A stretch of 64,000 nucleotides of DNA from Dichomitus squalens LYAD-421 SS1 (Eukaryota; Basidiomycota; Agaricomycetes; Polyporales; Polyporaceae): positions 62,001-126,000 of the forward strand of contig NW_006766933.1 in the NCBI RefSeq assembly GCF_000275845.1, in the 5' to 3' direction. Shown here piece by piece: positions 23,745-35,105 of this stretch (the stretch's first letter is position 1; every line of letters starts with the position of its first letter). Position numbers and translations under genes: made by a program. The notes beneath the pieces were generated by a model. That model was not told the DNA's origin, did no database searches, and was given only the letters and a program-made list of their open reading frames with translations.

Positions 23745-26624
23745 TCATGTCCGTGAGATGCTCCGCAGACGGCCACCTCTGGGGATGGCGCTCGTGATGC
23801 CGTTGGCGAACGTCGCCGCGGCGGAAGTGGCCGAGGACGCGGTCCCGTACGCATGACCCGCGCTGACCACGGGCGGCGCAGGGTTCGCGTCGATCACTTC
23901 CTGTATTTTGCGTATCCACGTCGACGCGATCGACGCGCTCCCAGCAACCCAGCAATGCGTCTTTGTCGGCTGCAAAAAACCCAGCCCTTCTATCAGCACC
24001 TCATCACACCCGAAACATCCGGCGGGGAGATGGACCGACGTACCGTGATGACGACGAACTCGCGCTCGCCCTTCGCCTCGATGGACAGAACGAGGCTGCG
24101 CAGATCCTTGTCCTTGTCCTTGTTGCCCGCCGCCGGCGGCTTCACGAAGAGCTCCGTGCGGATCTGCACAGCCCGGCCCGGCTTGCTCTTCACGCACAGC
24201 AGCCGGTGCGTCGTCAGCACGAGCTGCCGCGGGGGCTGCTGCTGGTGTTTCTTCGGGGCGACCGCCATCGCCAGGAGCCGGCTCGCGCGCCGCTTCGGGC
24301 CCCCCACCTCGACCAGCGTGTTGAAGATGACATGCTCGTCGGGTAGCATCAGCGAGTTCCTGCGTTCGGCAATCCCAGTGAGCGTTTCGCACGACCACGG
24401 GAAGGGGAGCGGGACGTAAAACACGCGGAAGAAAGCGAGAGCAAGGGAAGCGACATACAGCTCCGGGTCGTGCAAGCCATTGCCTTGTATGGGCGTCTGC
24501 GCCCTGGGGCGGCCCCGCGCTGCCTCGTCTAGCGCCGCAGCCAGCTTGTCAACTGGGCTGCCATCGGAGGAGCTGCTGATCGACCCTGTGGAATGCGAAC
24601 CAGGCCCGCGCACGCGTGGGACGTCGATCGGCAAGGAACGCGTGGGGACCGGGACGTCCAAAACGTCGTGAACGGTGTCACGGACCTCGTCCTCAGGTAT
24701 TGACGACGCCTGGGAAGGTGAGACGAAACGCACGCCATCGCTCATACTGCTCCGCTCTTCTTCCACGTTTGACAGCGGGAGCGGCGGGAAACCGTCCGTT
24801 TTCCGCTCGCCATGAGGTCCGATGAGCTCGGCTGGTGCATGACCGTTGGTTCTGGTGGGGCTATATTGGTGCTCAGTCCCGCCACCGTTGGATGTCCAGC
24901 TGACAGCGTCGTCCAGCTCGTCCTGATCATCTTCGTCCTCGATGGCGTTCTCGTCCAGCTCGTCCCAAGCTAAGCGAAGGCTGATGTTCGACGGTTGTGG
25001 TGCGTCCTTCTTGATTAGTCCGGCCTCTAAGGGGGGCGCGGGGCCCGACCACAAGTTCCGCCAGTTGATTGATGCGAAGAAAGGGTGGCTGCGGAGCGCC
25101 TTCATATCGTACGGGCTACCGGATGGCCCGGCACCTAATCGTTGATCAGGGTCGCGGACCTGCAGAAGAGAAGCCACGCGGGCCTCAGACATGTTGCCTT
25201 CGATACAATGCCATAAACGGAGGACGCACGAGAAGCTTCCGCACAAGATCCTGCGCCTGTTCGTCGAAGCCCTCGGGGAAGTCATACTCAAGCTGCTTGA
25301 TTTTCTGCCAATCGGCCAGGCCTCGGAAGACGAATCGCCCAGCGATCATTTGATATATGATGCAGCCCAGAGCCCAAAAATCAGAGCTGCAGATCCAGAC
25401 CGGTGCGCATCGTGTCGAAGACGTCATATTCAGGTCATTGTACCATAACACGAGACAGCACTAGAGCTCACCTCTTGCTGCTCTCGTTGTGTTCTAGCAA
25501 TTCTGGAGAGACATACTGGGCGGTCCCCACAAATGTCTTGGTAGGCTCACCTAGAATACTGTGGCTGTTAGCGGCGGCGGATGCCGGGGATTAGCGGACA
25601 CCGACCTCCGGAGTCCAGAAGTTTGCCCGTTCCGAAGTCAGTAATCTTTATCCGGAAGGCGTCATCCAGTAAGAGGTTCTCAGGTTTCAAGTCCCTGGGG
25701 GAGCGCAAAAATTGCTCGAGTGAACGAGAAGTTCGGAGTACGGAACGGGGGAACGTACCGGTGGATCACTCCTTTAGAGTGCATATAGCCCAACGCGTCG
25801 ACGATCTGCGCGGCATAATAGCGGACGCATTCGATGGACAGGGAGCCCATTCGGGATATTCGTGTTTGCAGTTCTCCATTCCTCGCAAGATCAAGCACAA
25901 AGACTGGAAGGCGCAGCAGAAGGCAAAAGACGCGCAGGTCAAACGCTGAGGTACGAGAAACGTGGCTGATGGCACTCACAGAGGCTCCATTCGTCCTGGA
26001 AGGTCCAGTGTAACCGCACAATACCCGGGTGCCCAGAACCCAGCCGTACGAGCGTGTTCTTCTCTGCGAGCGCGGTCTGCTCCTTCTGGTGTCGCTTGAG
26101 ATGCGCTTTGTCTATCCGCTTGATGGCATACTCCTGCCCTGTGGCGAGAAGTCGGCAATGCCAAACCTGCAAGCGCGTTACGACACGCGAGACAGCACGC
26201 CTGCAGCGGTACTCACGGTCGAATACGAGCCCTGGCCGAGCTCCTCCATGAACTCGAAGTCGTCCACGGTCATCCTGCCTGTCACGGAGCTGTTCCGAGA
26301 CTTGGACTGGCCCCGGGACGCGGGGGGGCGTAGGGGCATACCGTCATCTTCGGGGTATCCGAGCTCTTTCGTGAGGTATGGAGGGGGGCGCGGTCCAAGT
26401 GGGGAGGTGGGAGAATGCGGGCTCCGCTCACGGAGGTTTGTCCTCGGAGCCGAGAAGTTACGGATAGGGCGGGGGCGGACTGGGGTGGTGAGAGTGAGGT
26501 CCGGTGCAGAGGAGTTGGATGAAGAAGAGGAAATGACAGAAGCGTTCCTGCTGAGCTCCGCTAATGTCGGGGTTGCGGGGAGTGTCGTGTCCGGCGACGG
26601 GGATGTGACCTGGAGCTTGAGCAT
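23745..26624 (-). CDS. 3-phosphoinositide-dependent protein kinase 1 homologue (Pkh/PDK1, AGC kinase with PH domain)
   Basis: Ser/Thr kinase that activates other AGC kinases in membrane and nutrient signalling. Exons on the minus strand: 26624-26217, 26166-25980, 25903-25759, 25694-25606, 25550-25472, 25386-25230, 25159-24044 and 23969-23745. Exon seven probably contains a further 99 nt in-frame intron (24458-24360). The protein is about 768 aa. Kinase features: glycine loop [14 protein letters not shown]-type Lys in [25 protein letters not shown], activation loop [39 protein letters not shown]. The PDK1-type PH domain is C-terminal: [32 protein letters not shown] and [19 protein letters not shown]. 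The N-terminus is Ser/Pro-rich. PIF-pocket kinase assignment is based on the conserved order of kinase then PH domain. Confidence 0.94.
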
Positions 26625-28945
26625 CCGAGTCGGGGGGCGGGCGGGAGGCGGGGGGATGTTGGGGGGACGGAGGGAAGAAAATACAGAGGGGAGACGGCGC
26701 TGTGTATAACTTAAGGCTCTGCACTCGACGTCGAGTACCGGGTTCTAGGCCCGACTCCCCTCCAGCCAACCACTCCCATCTTTCCCACGACTTACCTCCT
26801 TCCTCGCGCCTTATTCCGGTCTAATCCCACACTCTATCTGAGTTCTAATCCCCGCCTAGCCCCTGATACTGTGCGCCCTCATCTTCCCGGCCCACTGCCC
26901 GTTGTTCCCCCTTTCCAGGCTGTCATCGGCGTTGCAGCGGCCATTTCCCCGTGCCCAGCCACCGCATATGTCGCCGCTGTCCGGATCTCGTGAAACCCCA
27001 GATAGACTTCTGATCACACTGCAATGCGCATGCTTAACCCTGGGAGCACGCAGTCACCACGAGCCAACCTCCAAGCCCACTCAATATCCCACGAGTGACG
27101 ACCGGGTCCGTGTAGCTTCGGGCATGCACGGGGAAACGTTAGATATCCACTGTTTGCACTCTGTTCAAGCCGTGTGTGACGCCGCGGATGCACCATGATG
27201 GTCGACAAAAAGTAGTGGTGCGGCCACCGCTCAAACTTCAATAGTCCTGGGCCGCTAAATGCCTCTCGTGCACTGGCAGAGGACCCCCAGCTCTCTCGCA
27301 AACGGGACGCAGTTGTTTCGACAACCGAGAGTCGCAAGCGGTATCGCTGACGGACCGTTCAGCTGTGCAATCGTTTCCACACGAGCCGCCTTGAAGAGCG
27401 GGCAAGAGCTTCCCGAACGGTGTGTCGTCATCTCCCCACCGTTCACACCTGCCGCGTGGCTTTCATTCTGGCTTCCGGAAGCGTGGTATGGTAACGGTAA
27501 CGGGGAACCGTATTGGCTCCCCGTACGTTGCGGCAGTGGGACTTCGTTTCTTGTTTCGCCTCGCTGCCTGCTGTAGCTGTACTCGGCCCACAGCTGCAGG
27601 CTCCGCGGACATCAGTGTTATGACGAGGCGGCGGTCATATAGGCGGGGCCTTGATGTCAAGGCCTGTTCCCCTCTATCATCGAAGCTGGTCCCAAATCTA
27701 GCTAAGAACACAGGTCCGCTGGCATCGCTGATGCCATATACTGTACCGGGGCGACGTGTCGCTGCGTCGCAACATCTCCGAGAGCTGCCCGGACGCGCAG
27801 GCGCCGCAGCGAGGAGCATCTTCCTCCTGCATCTCCCATCTCGGCAATTGAAACTTCTTTTAAGCTTCGCGGATCCACCGAGGCTCCTCGAAATGCGGGG
27901 CCCCGCACTTCATGACCTCTTGTGGCTCGGCCACGCCATGAATGACGCTAACGGAGTACATATGTGGTACGACTTCGATCAGCGCTGTGGCCGCGAAGTT
28001 CGTCACGACTGACAGATCCCGCAGGCGGCCCGCCAGCGAATGAGTAAGATCCGTAACATATGTGGCCGCTTTATATGTCCGCAGCCCGGAGCATACGGAA
28101 TCGTATCACACCTTGAGTTCTCGACCCGAGGTCCCCGTACATGCATACGGCATTTCCAGTACGTCGAGCTCCTCAGGCGTAACACTGCGGGGTTGTGGCG
28201 GCTCGCTGACTGGGGCCACGTACCACGTACCGCGGACTGTCAACCATAGGACGCAATGTTCCATCTCAAACCTATCATGATTCCAGTCACTTTGGGACCG
28301 TCATGCTTCCCCGTGTCCCATTGTTGTCCTATGTTGGTCGCACCTCGGACAATTAATGTGATTCCCGTGTCACATGGTCTTCGTTGAATTTTTCGGAGGC
28401 AATTTCCATGGGTCGCTGAGCAAGGGGGTTATTCTACTGTGGTTCAGGTTGATGGAATTGCAATAAGACACAATGTGCCACATATTGATGCGCCCAGTGC
28501 ACGCAATCTCTCGCGATGTTGTGGGCCGATGTGGGCGGGTTTGAGTTCTCTTACATAGGACAACAGAGGAACACAGTTGGCGGCAAGGGAAACAAAGGGG
28601 AGAAAGACGACAGCTATTGGCGTGGGCGGAGCACACAAAGAAATGATTCAGGCAAAGCGTGCCGAGGCGTGGCAATACGGCCGAAAGCCTCAACATAATT
28701 CGACGATCAAGTGTCGAGTATATGTATGTAGTCCAGGAATCCTTTGCACCGATCATGCCCACGGTCACCAGAATGCATCCCTTCACAACGCACTTCAGAA
28801 GGAGATGACAGAAGAGAACGATGCTCCAAGATATCATTAGAGAGGGCGTGATGTAGACGAGCATTCATCGAATAACAAGAGATCTAATATAGAAGAATCC
28901 GGGGGCATTCAGCCATGGTACGCGTCCGAATCAACTCGTTTCGTT
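26625..28945. other. Intergenic region, no gene seen
   Basis: 2.3 kb. The first part is the PDK1 promoter, with CT-rich DNA around 26740-26920. Open frames at 27422-28012 (+) and 28370-28864 (-) lack recognisable domains, homologous splice structure or compositional support, so neither is called. Confidence 0.5.
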
Positions 28946-28965
28946 CGCGCCGCCGCCGCCAAAAT

Positions 28966-29027
28966 ATCGAGACTGTTGAGTCCGGCGAGTCTGCCGGAGT
29001 CTGGCGGACTCCGGGGATCACATGACG
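28966..29027 (+). repeat. Inverted copy of the 3' coding end of the Mam3-like gene
   Basis: About 62 bp nearly identical to the reverse complement of 30735-30796, the last codons and stop of the Mam3-like gene. Read on the plus strand it still encodes NIETVESGESAGVWRTPGIT followed by TGA, against NIETVESSESGGLRRTPGIT in the gene. Similarity ends abruptly at the stop codon. With its partner it brackets the ABCF relic. Confidence 0.8.
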
Positions 29028-29259
29028 TTCTCGGGAAGCACCCTTGGCGCCCAGACACCTAGACCTCATCTCGGTAATCTATGACTACCTCATCGACTCG
29101 CCCCCGCCTATTGCCTGCCCATACGTATTATATCATATTGCATAGCGTAGAAGTCGATTCTTATGATATCTTCGATCTACATGCATGGTTACCTGGAGGT
29201 CGCTCCCGCAAGTCTGGGGTATTGAGGTTTTCGACGCTGTTTATTCATTGACACCACCT

Positions 29260-30255
29260 TGCATGGGGACGGATTATAGTCGGAAGGCAATTTTTGTAGA
29301 GGCCCTCTTCGGAGAGCTAGTGCTAGCACCCACCAGAGGGAAGATCACCCGACAGCCTGCCGCAAGGATTGGCTACTTCACACAACATCATGTCATTGAG
29401 CTCCACCAGTNNNNNNNNNNNNNNNNNNNNNNNNNNNNNNNNNNNNNNNNNNNNNNNNNNNNNNNNNNNNNNNNNNNNNNNNNNNNNNNNNNNNNNNNNN
29501 NNNNNNNNNNNNNNNNNNNNNNNNNNNNNNNNNNNNNNNNNNNNNNNNNNNNNNNNNNNNNNNNNNNNNNNNNNNNNNNNNNNNNNNNNNNNNNNNNNNN
29601 NNNNNNNNNNNNNNNNNNNNNNNNNNNNNNNNNNNNNNNNNNNNNNNNNNNNNNNNNNNNNNNNNNNNNNNNNNNNNNNNNNNNNNNNNNNNNNNNNNNN
29701 NNNNNNNNNNNNNNNNNNNNNNNNNNNNNNNNNNNNNNNNNNNNNNNNNNNNNNNNNNNNNNNNNNNNNNNNNNNNNNNNNNNNNNNNNNNNNNNNNNNN
29801 NNNNNNNNNNNNNNNNNNNNNNNNNNNNNNNNNNNNNNNNNNNNNNNNNNNNNNNNNNNNNNNNNNNNNNNNNNNNNNNNNNNNNNNNNNNNNNNNNNNN
29901 NNNNNNNNNNNNNNNNNNNNNNNNNNNNNNNNNNNNNNNNNNNNNNNNNNNNNNNNNNNNNNNNNNNNNNNNNNNNNNNNNNNNNNNNNNNNNNNNNNNN
30001 CTTTGGTGACATTCGGATCATCTCCCCACCTCCTTGTTTTAGATGAGCTGACAAACTACCTCGAGTACCTGTCGACAGAGGCACTTTCGAGAATGGAGGC
30101 GTTGAAGAAACACAACGGCACAGCGCACGTTGTGTCCCATGACCAGTCCTTTGTCTCCAAGGCAGCTGAGCAGGTTTACGCAGTAAAGCAAGGCCAGTTA
30201 GTGTACTTAGAGTCAGAGGGAGGTACATATGAAGGAGTATGTCAAATTGTGTCGG
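29260..30255 (+). pseudogene. Decayed ABCF-type ATPase (second nucleotide-binding domain), interrupted by the assembly gap
   Basis: Left of the gap the frame reads ALFGELVLAPTRGKITRQ, then AARIGYFTQHHVIELHQ, the region just after Walker A in Gcn20/ABCF proteins. Right of it comes PHLLVLDELTNYLEYLSTEA, then GTAHVVSHDQSFVSK and EQVYAVKQGQLVYLE, the Walker B, D-loop and H-loop region. Walker A itself is degenerate (GTDYSRKAI where G-x4-GK-[ST] is expected). Walker B has DEL in place of DEP, and the D-loop NHLD is NYLE. No start, no first ATPase domain and no partner exons are visible. The signature motif would fall in the gap. Best read as a relic of a duplicated ABCF gene; a divergent functional gene cannot be excluded until the gap is filled. 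Confidence 0.7.
29411..30000. other. Assembly gap (590 N)
   Basis: Run of N inside the ABCF relic. A gap here fits a collapsed or repeated sequence; its true length is unknown. Confidence 0.99.
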
Positions 30256-30734
30256 AAACACAGTCTCAAGTAACAACTGAATTGGGCTTGCATATTGTTT
30301 TGTGATGTAGACTGGATGAGGGCTCGCGGATTGCACTAAACATATATAATGTACAATAACCTACTACCAATTGAGGATGACGGAAGCCGTTTCTTCGAGC
30401 CGACTTACATCCGCCAGTGGCAGGGTTCATGCCATGAGGAGCGCACAAGTCTCATATTTTCCGTAAACGATATGACATGACCATAAGTACTGGAAAGCCG
30501 GGGTGCAGCTTCTGTGTATACAAGTATTACAACGTCTTCGCATTCTGGGGTGTATTCTCCTATATTATTGAGATTTCTCTCGCTCAGTTCTATGCTCTCG
30601 ACTTGCATTCGGAGGATAGCTTCAGTCGAGACCTAGTACACGCACCGTGAAGCCGACCTTTGCGCTGGCACAAGAAATTCGCAATAGGCGCCAAGGGGAT
30701 CTAGTGGCAATCAGCAGTGCCTTGCTTGGCCAGA
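30256..30734. other. Spacer between the ABCF relic and the Mam3-like stop
   Basis: No coding structure seen. It should contain the 3' UTR of the Mam3-like gene. Confidence 0.45.
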
Positions 30735-30796
30735 TCATGTGATCCCCGGAGTCCGGCGGAGTCCGCCAGACTCGCTGGACTCAACGGTCTCGATGT
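30735..30796 (-). repeat. Partner of the inverted duplication (3' coding end of the Mam3-like gene)
   Basis: Terminal codons and stop of the Mam3-like gene, matched by the inverted copy at 28966-29027. Rich in GAGTC/GACTC and GGCGGA motifs, so it can also fold on itself. Confidence 0.8.
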
Positions 30797-33679
30797 TCTC
30801 GCCGCCGCCTATGTCAGGCGCGTCTTTCTTCTCCCCAGGCTCCGTTTCGCTCGGCTTCGACGCACTCGGAGGCGCGTCGATCGTATTCGCCCGCTTCACC
30901 GGCCCAAGCAGCTTGCTCGTCAACCCGCCCCGCTTCTTCCCCGTGCCCGTGCCTGTACTCGACCCGCCTTCGAACGAGACGAGCAAGGTGCCTGGGGAAC
31001 TCGCGACCGACTGCGGGTGTAAGTACGGCGACGACGGCGTGGTCCGCACGCCGGAAGGCGCAGATGCGGGCGAAAATCCAGGCTTGGGGTCCCTGCTGCG
31101 TCCCCGGCGGCGGGAGAGGAAGCGCTTGGCGATGTCGGGTGAGATGTGCGGGGCAACGCGCGCACGGCTCTCCGGGTCGAATTCGTCGTAGATCTCCTCC
31201 CCTATCATCTCCTCAACGATATCTTCCAGGGTGATGATACCGAGCGGCATCACATAAGGGTCCATGCTCGCGATGAACTGCGGGGCCGGACAGTGTCATC
31301 ATTGCTCAGTGAGAGTATGAAAGCGGTACCTACGTCATCAGCTTGCTCCTTCGCCAGGACAGCGTCGTCCGGAAGGCGTTGCTCGCGACCGACGCTGAGC
31401 GCCTTCGCCAATCCGGTCTGGACGATGCTCTGCGGCTGCGTCTCCTTCTGGACGTCACCGAGCTCGACGTCGTCCGTCCTACCTTCGACGTTGTCCGCAG
31501 ACGCTTTACGCTTCTTGCGGCCCTTGCGGCCCCACTTGCGCTTCTTCTTCACGCCCTCTAGTCCGTCGCCCCGGAGGGTTGCATCGTGGTCGCTCGTGCT
31601 CGTGGTCCCAGCCTCGTCACCGCTTTCATCGGAGCCCGACTCGGAGCTGGACGAGTCGCCCATGCCAACACGGTCCTTGAGACGCTGCGTCAGGCCCTTC
31701 TTCACCTCCTTTTGCACGCTCTTCGCCTTCTCCACGCTGAACCGGCTGACGATGGCCATGTGGCTCCGGCCCTCCTGGAACTTGTCGAGAATAGTGAGCA
31801 GCGGCTCGTTGAACGGCACGCAGGGGAGTGGGTTGAGCGGAATGTTCCTCAGAGGAATGGCATCCTTGGGGTCCAGAAGTAGCAATTGCTTCACGAGCAG
31901 CACGCCGACGAGCTTCTTGACCTTCTGCACGCGGTCTGGGAGGGGTGCATCCTCGGCAACAGGGACCTTGGGAGTTACAGTGCCGGAGATGCTCGGATGC
32001 CTGCTTACGGCAGGAGCGTTGGGGCTTACAACGGGTACCTCCACTTCTTCATAGATGGGCACCCGGGAGTGGCCGGTGTCACCAATGCGCTTCATGGTGT
32101 CGAAGTCTAGCTTGGCGTCAATGCTGAGCATGAAGACCTTGTCCAGCGGAGTCATGCTCTCCCTAACGACTTTCTCTTGAAGGTCAAGGGTCGCTCCGAT
32201 GATGTTGACCGTGTCGGATTGTAGATCTCCACCGAGTTCACCGGTCGCGGAGTGCAAGGCGATAAGTTCCTTCAGTTCTATGAGCCGACGCAATTACGTC
32301 AATATCTGAGCTCGCCGTGACACGACAGACGGCTTACCAGCTCGGCGGTACATGATGCCGTGATGAGGTCCTAAGACTATCTCCATGAGCTTGGCAACGG
32401 GCCATGACACAATTCCCTGATAAATTGTAAGCATTGAATGGAGACTACAGTACTGACGGCACTCACGATGGCGAAAATGAGCATCCGAACGAACCATGCC
32501 ATCTGCGCGCCGATAGCCAAGCCATATCTCGTGCAGAGTGACTGAGGAATGATCTCCGAGAAGCTGAAAATGCGTCGTCAACAAGATGTATCCAACAGCT
32601 TGCACGGAATGAAAGGTAATGAGACGGTAGCTAGGCCAAATCAGCACTGATACGCTGATAATTCCGTTGCATATCGTCCGGGGACCAGGTGCAAGAAAAA
32701 AATGACAGGACGCTGGGATGCAAGGATAAACCGAAGTCTTGAGAACCAACATTGTCGTTCAGTCATCCCAACCTTATCTTAACCTGTCTCCTACCCTGTC
32801 CCGCCTGTTCTGCTCACTAGACATGCTGGTCCCTACGCAGGGGGGCATAGGTCTGACGCATAGTCTCCCCTCGCGTCAACTGACGAGCCCGCGATACCAA
32901 TAGACAACTACAGGTACTGCGGAATGTAGAAGGACGCGGACGAAAGTCTACGAGACCGGCGGGCCTGGCCTCCATACCCCTTGGGATCACTTTGTACATA
33001 CTGTTCGCACTTGACTATAAGCTCGACTCGACGCGCACGGTAGCCAAGACCACGCCAAGCCCACTCCGGCGAAGATTGTCTTAAAGATAGCGCGGCGGTT
33101 TCGGCGAGCCGAAAGGTGCGCATGGAAACGAAGACAACACTCACATAACAATCAAGGCAGTACTGGCAACAACACTCTGAATGCCGCCACCTAGGACTGG
33201 CTCGGAGATCACGGGGAGAGCCTCGTTGACGACCATGTTGGCCAAGAGAAGGGTGATGAGGAGGAGATGGCCATTCTTACGAATGGGCAGGATCTTCTGG
33301 GCGTATCTTCTCTGCTTGCTAGAAGAGACAAGAGGTGAGCGGTCAAAAATGTGAGAGCCAAGAAGGTGACGTACGGTGTGCCACTGATGCTCAAGACGTG
33401 CAGCTGTGTCTCGTCCAAACTCATGTAGCCAAGCGTCAGACCAGCGAATAGCCCAGAGAGCAGGACAAGGATAGGGATAAGACAGGCGAAGACAATAAAT
33501 TTAGTCTTGTTGTCCCTCTCCGCTTTGGGTTCCCTTTTTGCGAAGGAATGTGTGTAGTCTGCAGCATCCTGCCACGAGTAGCCAACGAGCTTGCTGAGGC
33601 CGTGGGTGGCGAGAGTGAACAACGAGTAGGTTAGACGTGGATACTTGTTCGCCACATGATTGACAGGGGTCGGGACCAT
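30735..33679 (-). CDS. CNNM/Mam3-type membrane protein (DUF21 plus CBS domains)
   Basis: Vacuolar-type CNNM transporter homologue linked in yeast Mam3 to divalent-metal homeostasis. Exons on the minus strand: 33679-33375, 33318-33145, 32563-32467, 32416-32338, 32277-31334 and 31277-30735, giving 2142 nt and 713 aa. The DUF21 membrane region: FACLIPILVLLSGLFAGLTL, GYMSLDETQLHVLSISG, GHLLLITLLLANMVVNEALP, FSEIIPQSLCTRYGLAIGAQ, then ELKELIALHSATGELGGDL. The CBS pair starts at ESMTPLDKVFMLSID, includes HSRVPIY and FQEGRSHMAIV, and closes with MPLGIITLEDIVEEMIGEEI, YDEFD. A basic, Ser/Glu-rich loop (KKKRKWGRKGRKKRK) is inserted inside the CBS pair. Intron 2 is about 580 nt, ten times the usual size. 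The last 20 residues belong to the inverted repeat described separately. Confidence 0.94.
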
Positions 33680-35105
33680 ATATGTCAAACAGAACAAGCT
33701 ATTGTAATCTGCAACAAGTCAAGAGGACGAAGGAGGTGAGGACAGAGGACTGAGCAATGCGCTGAACGCCGACCCCGAGCTCAGGGCGGTTCATATAGCG
33801 CCCATGACAGAAGTCTTGGCATACGGCACCATCGGCATCGCGGCATCTCATGGCATGGCCGAGCGGCATACGATTTCGTCTGCATCTGACGAACTTCATT
33901 TCGTTCTGTATAGACAAGCAGCCGTACGCGTAAGGCCTGAGGTGAGTCCTTATGCTTCTTGCACCATCTTAGACAGTTCTGTGTATCACGCCTACTCGCT
34001 TTTCTTCAGGCCGGGCATGCAACAGCCACCTTGGCCTGGGATGAAGAGACCTCGACGTGGTGACGCTACGGTCCCGCATAACAGTCCTTTTTGCTGTGTC
34101 TTGGGTTGTGCCGAGTCTTCGCTTGCAGCCTACCGCTGATATCAAGTATTTATCATGGGCCAGAGTGCAGCGAATACAGAACTTCGTAGTTCAAGTGAAG
34201 CCAAGTCAAGCATCCCTTAGGGCGGAGAGTAGACCGTGGTGGCATATGCCAATTTCGGCAGAGCTCCGGACAGACCATAGTTCAGGTCTACTTCTGCGGG
34301 CTGCGGTAGCCTTCAAGTGCCCTGAACTTGTCGTCAGTGACCCAACTTTGTCAGCTCAAACTGTCCTTTGAGGCTTTGAGGTAAGTGCTGTGGCTCTTGG
34401 AGAGACTGTCAGCATGCCAGATCCTGCACCACACATGGAACCCCAGATATCAGACATAGTGCCAACTTTGTCACGGACGAGCAGGGGGGGGGAAGCTAAC
34501 CATGCCTACAAACCTAGCAGTGCTCTTCCAGAACGATGAAACTACGTCACTGGCTTATCGGTGGGTACGTTCGGCGAATCGCTGGCTAGAACTTCGCAAC
34601 GGGTTTGGGCTGTGCTAGCGGCAAAGCTGTGAGTGGTACTTGCAGGGAAAATCACGTTCAGCAGAGGCTCATTCGATCGTAGTCGCTCCATTTCTGTCCA
34701 CGGCGTACGGTTTCGACTGTGCAGAGGACGCGCCGTCACTCAAGGTTCTATCCCGCAATGTCGCCATGCCAGCCGTGAGACGGAGAGTCTTCAGTATGTG
34801 ACCTTCCGCGATCACCGCATTCCCAGCGCCTGTCGACCATCCGGACCCGGTGCGTCCGCTCCCGCATGCGCTATCTACAACGAGTGTCCATCGAGCTGCT
34901 GTGGTATCGAAGTCCGCCGGCATAATGAGCGATATTACGCGCACACCGCGAGATGGATGTGTCGCGCCCGTAAAAATACTGTCAACGCTCATGCCTCCTG
35001 CCGCGGGGGCAGTGGGCAGAGAACCAGTTACAACCGTCCTCACGTCACACGGAAATGATCTAATCTGACAGCTTCCTGCCTCCCGTTCCCTCAAATAGCC
35101 CCTTA
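33680..35105. other. Divergent intergenic region; may hide the first exon of the next gene
   Basis: 1.4 kb. The motif CCAACTTTGTCA occurs twice (about 34348 and 34462), and a G run of about 9 lies near 34484. The first exon of the membrane-protein gene that follows must lie in the distal part, but I could not fix its ATG. Confidence 0.45.

Noticed and set aside
27422..28012. 196-codon plus-strand open frame
   Set aside because: Overlaps another frame on the opposite strand and shows no family motif.
28370..28864. 164-codon minus-strand open frame with hydrophobic start
   Set aside because: No domain, mixed composition, no splice or promoter support; it ends in random-looking sequence.
29185..30336. 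Long open frames crossing the gap on both strands
   Set aside because: Their length comes from N codons; only the flanking ABCF-like pieces are real evidence.
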